From an uncultured Pseudomonas sp. (GTDB taxonomy: Bacteria; Pseudomonadota; Gammaproteobacteria; Pseudomonadales; Pseudomonadaceae): DNA of 8,121 nucleotides. This document shows, one piece after another, positions 4,899 through 8,121 of the stretch (position 1 is the first letter of the stretch; every line of letters starts with the position of its first letter). A program made the translations under genes and the position numbers. The DNA lies in contig CAMPJN010000159.1 of assembly GCA_946886875.1 (NCBI GenBank), positions 1 to 8,121 of the forward strand, in the 5' to 3' direction. The notes beneath the pieces were generated by a model that saw nothing but the letters and a program-made list of their open reading frames with translations, ran no database searches and was not told the DNA's origin.

Positions 4899-5831
4899 GT
4901 GACCGACCTCATACCTGCCCGCAATACCCGTTTGCGCACCCTGCGCGATTACATTCGTTGGGCGGTCAGTCGCTTTCAGGCCGAGGAGCTCTTTTTTGGT
5001 CACGGTACCGACAATGCCTGGGACGAAGCCCGCCAATTGGTCCTCGGTGCCGTGCATCTGCCCTGGGAGATCGCCGACAGTTATCTCGATTGCCGCCTGG
5101 AAGACGACGAGCACGCCCATCTGCAGTCTCTATTGGCGCGGCGTATCGACGAGCGTGTGCCAACTGCCTATCTGCTCGGCGAAGCCTGGTTCTGCGGCTT
5201 GCCCTTTATTGTCGACGAACGCGTGCTGGTACCGCGTTCGCCGATTGCCGAGCTGATCGAGCAGCATTTCCAGCCCTGGCTGGCGCACGAGCCCGCGCGG
5301 ATTCTCGACCTGTGCACCGGCTCGGGCTGTATCGGCATCGCCTGCGCCTATGAGTTTCCCGAGGCCGAGGTGGTATTGGCCGACCTGTCCTACGAGGCGC
5401 TGGAAGTGGCTAACCGCAATATCGAGCGGCACGGCCTGGAAGATCGGGTTTACAGCGTGCAAGGCGACGGTTTCGAAGGCTTGCCGGGTCAGCGTTTCGA
5501 TCTGATCGTTTCCAACCCACCCTATGTCGACGCCGAGGATTTCGCCGATATGCCCGCCGAATACCAGCACGAGCCGGCACTGGGCTTGGCTTGCGGCGAC
5601 GATGGCTTGAATCTGGTGCGGCGCATGTTGGCCGAAGCAGCGGATCACCTGACGGAGAAGGGCACACTGATCATCGAGGTGGGCAACAGCCAGGTGCATG
5701 TCGAAGCGCTGTACCCGGAGGTGGACTTCACCTGGCTGGAGTTCGAGCGCGGCGGCCACGGCGTATTCCTGCTCGCCGCCCAGCAGTGCCGCGAGCATCA
5801 GGCTTTATTCCGCGAGCGGCTCAACGGCTGA
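4899..5831 (+). CDS. prmB: 50S ribosomal protein uL3 N5-glutamine methyltransferase
   Basis: Transfers a methyl group from S-adenosylmethionine to a glutamine of ribosomal protein L3 (Gln150 in E. coli) during large-subunit assembly. The 310-residue product equals the E. coli PrmB length. It has the N-terminal helical domain typical of PrmA/PrmB/PrmC relatives (about 10-110, with [18 protein letters not shown] at 86-103), then the Rossmann methyltransferase domain: [12 protein letters not shown] (136-147, SAM binding), ADLS (161-164), and the N-specific catalytic motif NPPY (206-209) followed by the PrmB-typical [17 protein letters not shown] (221-237). I chose the GTG at 4899 because TAGGAG lies seven bases before it and the protein then begins exactly where PrmB should; the frame is open further upstream without a ribosome site. 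It is divergent from nhaD. In E. coli prmB is next to smrB and aroC; both relatives are in this window, with aroC displaced by two minus-strand genes. Confidence 0.97.
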   Translation: MTDLIPARNTRLRTLRDYIRWAVSRFQAEELFFGHGTDNAWDEARQLVLGAVHLPWEIADSYLDCRLEDDEHAHLQSLLARRIDERVPTAYLLGEAWFCGLPFIVDERVLVPRSPIAELIEQHFQPWLAHEPARILDLCTGSGCIGIACAYEFPEAEVVLADLSYEALEVANRNIERHGLEDRVYSVQGDGFEGLPGQRFDLIVSNPPYVDAEDFADMPAEYQHEPALGLACGDDGLNLVRRMLAEAADHLTEKGTLIIEVGNSQVHVEALYPEVDFTWLEFERGGHGVFLLAAQQCREHQALFRERLNG

Positions 5832-5846
5832 CAGGGCGAGCCCCCA

Positions 5847-5910
5847 GGGTGGGTTAGCCGCCTGTTGCGTTTGTCGGTGACTCACTGTGCCTGATGCGGC
5901 GTAACCCACC
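5847..5910. repeat. REP-like inverted repeat I (arms 1 and 2)
   Basis: GGTGGGTTA plus GCCGC (5848-5861) pairs with GCGGC and TAACCCACC (5896-5910) to give a 14-bp stem with one bulged G at 5901 on the 3' arm and a 34-base loop. It begins 16 bases after the prmB stop. The GTGGGTTA-type arm is a common REP motif in pseudomonads, from memory. Confidence 0.75.
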
Positions 5911-5935
5911 ATCGGCGCAACGCCATCCATCGCCT

Positions 5936-6004
5936 GGTGGGTTACGCGGCGCACGACTTTCATCTGCGCCTGGAGGGCCGGCATTCGCGCCGCTAACCCA
6001 CGGG
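5936..6004. repeat. REP-like inverted repeat II (arms 3 and 4)
   Basis: GTGGGTTA plus GCGGCGC (5937-5952, with a bulged C at 5945 on the 5' arm) pairs with GCGCCGC and TAACCCAC (5987-6001): a 15-bp stem with a 34-base loop, the same loop length as repeat I. Arms 2 and 3 can also pair with each other over ten bases. With repeat I it fills most of the 212-base gap between the convergent prmB and the GNAT-like gene and may block read-through in both directions. Confidence 0.75.
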
Positions 6005-6043
6005 ATAAGGGCTCGGCACCTCTTGCCCAAACGACAACAGACC

Positions 6044-6835
6044 CTAGCGCGTGGCGATCCAGATCAACAACGCGGCCTGGAATAAGCAGAACGCCACCAG
6101 ACAGGCGATGGTGAAGCGCAGGCTGCCGTCTTCGCGCTTGAACAGCTTGAGGCGTTCTTCCAGTTTGCGGATTTTTACGTCCTGCTCGCGCAGGTTCTGA
6201 TCGGCCTGTTGCAGCATATTGGCGGCATCGAGCAGGCCGACGATCTGTACCTTTTCCGTATGCCAGTCGCTGTGCAACGAACTCACCCGCGCAGCGCTGT
6301 AGCGCGCCTTGAGCTGCAGCGGGTCGAGGTATTCGACGACAAAGCCCTGGGCTTGCAGGCAATGGTCGCGGCGCAGCCGGTCATCTTCGCTCAGTGCGTC
6401 CTTGGCCGGCAGGGCGCCGCCTTCCACCGTGTAGTGCGCGCACTGTTGCCGAGCCCAGGCGATGCCTTGGGCGAGGAGAAAACGGCCGAGGCCGCGATTG
6501 CCCGGTTCGATCTGCAGGCCCTGGTCGGGACCGAAGCGGGCTTCCTTGAGGCGATGATCGAGCCAGACTTCCAGCACGTTCTGCTCCTTGCGCACGCGCT
6601 GGCCGGGGAGCTGGATGGTCAGGCGCAACAGGCTCTGCTCCTTGCTGTGCCGCGCCACCCGGCCCAATTGCACGAAACGCAGCGGCCGTGGCCCGGTGTG
6701 CCGGTCCACCGGCAGCGGCGCCAGACGCAGCAGGCGGAACTGCTCGGGTTCCAGCTCCGCCCAGGCATGCGCCGTCGCGGTGACGGGCTCGGCGTCCTGG
6801 GGCATGGCGGCGGGCTTGGCTTGTGGCTCGGTCAT
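6044..6835 (-). CDS. GNAT-like domain protein with coiled coil and C-terminal membrane anchor
   Basis: I know no named function. The 263-residue product has a polar, alanine/proline-rich start (1-30), a mixed alpha/beta region (about 31-170), a heptad-like helix (about 203-233, LLDAANMLQQADQNLREQ onward to KIRKLEERLKLFK), and one C-terminal hydrophobic helix (241-260) followed by only three residues. In the alpha/beta region, PGNRGLGRFLLAQGIAWARQ (111-130) looks like GNAT motif A (R/Q-x-x-G-x-G then an amphipathic helix), and LQAQGFVVEY (160-169) resembles the later GNAT beta strand block ending in GF. This suggests an acetyltransferase fold held on the inner face of the membrane as a tail-anchored protein. 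The ATG at 6835 has AGGA nine bases upstream; a TTG seven codons earlier is in frame but has no such site. It follows the alpha/beta hydrolase gene by 51 bases on the same strand, so the two probably form an operon. PA1679 is the positional equivalent in P. aeruginosa. Confidence 0.72.
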   Translation of the reverse strand: MTEPQAKPAAMPQDAEPVTATAHAWAELEPEQFRLLRLAPLPVDRHTGPRPLRFVQLGRVARHSKEQSLLRLTIQLPGQRVRKEQNVLEVWLDHRLKEARFGPDQGLQIEPGNRGLGRFLLAQGIAWARQQCAHYTVEGGALPAKDALSEDDRLRRDHCLQAQGFVVEYLDPLQLKARYSAARVSSLHSDWHTEKVQIVGLLDAANMLQQADQNLREQDVKIRKLEERLKLFKREDGSLRFTIACLVAFCLFQAALLIWIATR

Positions 6836-6886
6836 TTGCGGCTGTCCTGTGCGCAATCCCAGCGCGACTGCCGCTGGTTCAACTGA

Positions 6887-7876
6887 TTATCGGCCAGTTT
6901 TCCCAGTGCTGGAGGCCGCCGCTGCGCCAGTATTCTGGATAAAGTCGAGTATCCGTTCGCTCAGCTCGTTGGCCAGGGGCAGTTCGGGGTTGTCATAGGA
7001 CGCCAGTTGCGCCGGAAAATCCAGGGGTACGATGCGTAACGCATGGTTCATGCCTTCGATCAGAGCCAGCTCGGCATCCGGTTTGGCGACCTTGAGCGCG
7101 CGGGCATCGGCGACGCCGACCTGAATGTCGTGGCTGCCCTGGACGATCAGCGCCGGCATGCGCAAGCGGGCGAAGGCCTGGCTGGGATTCTGTCGGAACA
7201 GCGAGATCAGGTAGGGCTGCACACTGCTGCGGAACAATACCTGCAGCTGCGCCGGCACATCGTCGCGGGTTTGCCCGGCGAGCAGAGCATCGAGCAATTC
7301 GTGGCTTTGCTGCAGCAACTTGGGCGGCAAGCGGTGGCGCAACTGTTCGCGCAACACCTGATCGATCGGGCGGGCGCTACCGGCGATGGATACCACGGCA
7401 TCGGCCTTGACCTGCGGCGCCGCCAGGCTGGCGATCAACGCGCCTTCGCTATGGCCGATCAGGATCAATCGGTCGAACGCCGGGTTGCTTTGCAGCAGCT
7501 GGCCCCAGGCGACGGCGTCGGCGACATAGCCTTCGACGCTGAGGTTGCGTTCGTCCGGGGTGGCGGCGCGGCTGGCGGCGACTCCGCGCTTGTCGTAGCG
7601 CAGGCTGGCGATGCCGCGCTTGGCCAGGGCTTGGGCCAGGCGCTTGAGACTGTCGTTATGGCCGCCTGCGGGGTTGTTGCCGTTGCGGTCGGTGGGCCCG
7701 GAGCCGGCGATCAGCAGCACCACCGGTATCGGCGAGTCGCTGCGCGGCTGCAGCAGCGTGCCATGCAGCGTGCCTTGGGCGGTAGGCAGGTCGATAGGGC
7801 GTTGGCTGATATGGGTCGATGCGGCCTGGGCCGTGCTGGCCAAGAGAGGCAGGAGCAAGAGGAAAACACGCAGCAT
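6887..7876 (-). CDS. Exported alpha/beta hydrolase
   Basis: A 329-residue hydrolase with a signal peptide: hydrophobic core LRVFLLLLPLLAS (2-14) and probable signal peptidase I site after TAQA (15-18), so it should act in the periplasm or outside. The fold signatures are VVLLIAGSGPTDRNGNN (52-68; oxyanion-hole region), LRYDKRGVAAS (92-102), the nucleophile elbow LIGHSEGAL (139-147, Ser143), VQGSHDIQV (245-253, Asp250) and GMNHAL (275-280, His278), giving a complete Ser-Asp-His triad. The substrate is unknown; the early GSGPTDRNGNN with DKRG resembles a group of secreted bacterial esterases or peptidase-like hydrolases. The ATG at 7876 has only a weak GAG before it, but it places the signal peptide correctly. 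The gene ends 51 bases before the GNAT-like gene and is divergent from aroC across about 215 bases. PA1680 is the positional equivalent in P. aeruginosa. Confidence 0.9.
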   Translation of the reverse strand: MLRVFLLLLPLLASTAQAASTHISQRPIDLPTAQGTLHGTLLQPRSDSPIPVVLLIAGSGPTDRNGNNPAGGHNDSLKRLAQALAKRGIASLRYDKRGVAASRAATPDERNLSVEGYVADAVAWGQLLQSNPAFDRLILIGHSEGALIASLAAPQVKADAVVSIAGSARPIDQVLREQLRHRLPPKLLQQSHELLDALLAGQTRDDVPAQLQVLFRSSVQPYLISLFRQNPSQAFARLRMPALIVQGSHDIQVGVADARALKVAKPDAELALIEGMNHALRIVPLDFPAQLASYDNPELPLANELSERILDFIQNTGAAAASSTGKTGR

Positions 7877-7982
7877 GGGCAGGCTCTGTAACCAGGGATC
7901 GTTGGATGCTTATATCAGCATTAGGTTCGTCGTTGCGCTTTGGCGGGTTTCCGGCACCTGGACATAAGCGGGCGCCTACTGG

Positions 7983-8011
7983 GTGAAGTGCGCGGGCACC
8001 GCGGGTATACT
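7983..8011 (+). promoter_or_regulatory. Candidate aroC promoter
   Basis: TATACT (8006-8011) matches the -10 consensus at five of six positions; GTGAAG (7983-7988), 17 bases upstream, is a poor -35. Transcription would start near 8018, leaving a leader of about 75 bases before the aroC ATG. Confidence 0.45.
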
Positions 8012-8038
8012 CGCCGGCTTACTTAATGAGGGTTCGGG

Positions 8039-8054
8039 CGCGCTGACGAGCGCG
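8039..8054 (+). promoter_or_regulatory. Hairpin in the aroC leader
   Basis: CGCGCT (8039-8044) and AGCGCG (8049-8054) form a perfect 6-bp stem with a four-base GACG loop in the middle of the predicted aroC leader. No T-run follows and no aromatic-rich leader peptide precedes it, so classical attenuation is not supported. Confidence 0.35.
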
Positions 8055-8092
8055 GTGTCCGGCCCGGTGCTGATTCGCGGAGTGTCTCGCCA

Positions 8093-8121
8093 ATGTCCGG
8101 CAATACCTACGGCAAGTTGTT
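8093..8121 (+). CDS. aroC: Chorismate synthase (partial, first ten codons)
   Basis: The visible N-terminus MSGNTYGKLF is the near-invariant start of chorismate synthase, which makes chorismate from EPSP with reduced FMN as the last shikimate-pathway step. The ATG at 8093 has GGAG (8079-8082) ten bases upstream, slightly long spacing. The rest of the gene is beyond the window. The link to prmB supports the call, since prmB and aroC are close neighbours in many gammaproteobacteria. Confidence 0.88.

Noticed and set aside
5130..5798. Minus-strand open frame of 222 codons opposite prmB
   Set aside because: It is the shadow of prmB, whose motifs and length match the family throughout.
6209..6886. 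Plus-strand open frame of 225 codons opposite the GNAT-like gene
   Set aside because: No domain or ribosome site supports it, and the minus-strand frame has a coherent architecture and a conserved-looking position.
7043..7891. Long open frame of 282 codons on the plus strand
   Set aside because: It lies opposite the alpha/beta hydrolase, which has a signal peptide and a full catalytic triad; the plus-strand translation has no recognisable domain and reflects high GC content.
8026..8046. Six-codon ORF (MRVRAR) before the aroC hairpin as an attenuator leader peptide
   Set aside because: It has no aromatic codons, no clear ribosome site and no terminator with a T-run after the hairpin.

Overview
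The window is a high-GC stretch of chromosome from a gammaproteobacterium, almost certainly a Pseudomonas or close relative. The order folE, smr, small membrane protein, isochorismatase-fold protein, prmB, GNAT-like protein, alpha/beta hydrolase, aroC matches, from memory, the PA1674-PA1681 region of P. aeruginosa. That layout carries two additions here: a divergent hxlR/carboxymuconolactone-decarboxylase pair, and an nhaD-like antiporter gene beside a tiny membrane-protein gene. Every gene-sized interval is explained, and no interval longer than about 215 bases lacks a gene. I see no rRNA, tRNA, insertion sequence, phage gene or CRISPR array.

Layout. Bases 1-379 (minus) hold the N-terminal two thirds of GTP cyclohydrolase I, cut by the window edge. 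Bases 461-802 (minus) encode an HxlR-type regulator, divergent from a carboxymuconolactone-decarboxylase-family protein (889-1437, plus); the shared promoter region has a dyad around a good -10. A minus-strand run follows: isochorismatase-fold protein (3097 to 2501), two-helix membrane protein (2393 to 2073) and Smr-domain protein (2008 to 1451). A 43-residue single-helix membrane protein (3261-3392, plus) converges on the NhaD-like antiporter (4719 to 3430, minus) across a hairpin. prmB (4899-5831, plus, GTG start) is divergent from nhaD. Bases 5847-6004 hold four alternating REP-like arms that fold into two matching hairpins. Then come a minus-strand pair, a secreted alpha/beta hydrolase (7876 to 6887) and a GNAT-like protein with coiled coil and C-terminal membrane anchor (6835 to 6044). 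The first ten codons of aroC (8093 onward, plus) end the window.

Functional picture. The window is mostly housekeeping: pterin synthesis (FolE), chorismate synthesis (AroC), ribosome modification (PrmB) and probably rescue of collided ribosomes (Smr). The Smr/PrmB/AroC neighbourhood is also found in E. coli (smrB-prmB-aroC), so this is an old cluster. I found no obvious new multi-gene system. The points most worth a second look are the tail-anchored GNAT-like protein, substitutions at key positions in three enzymes or transporters (Cys to Ser in the isochorismatase-fold protein, missing acidic residues in the NhaD-like protein, HGKA instead of HGxG in Smr), a perfect 9-bp dyad just upstream of the isochorismatase-fold gene, the twin REP-like hairpins, and the pyrimidine-rich nhaD leader with no Shine-Dalgarno sequence.
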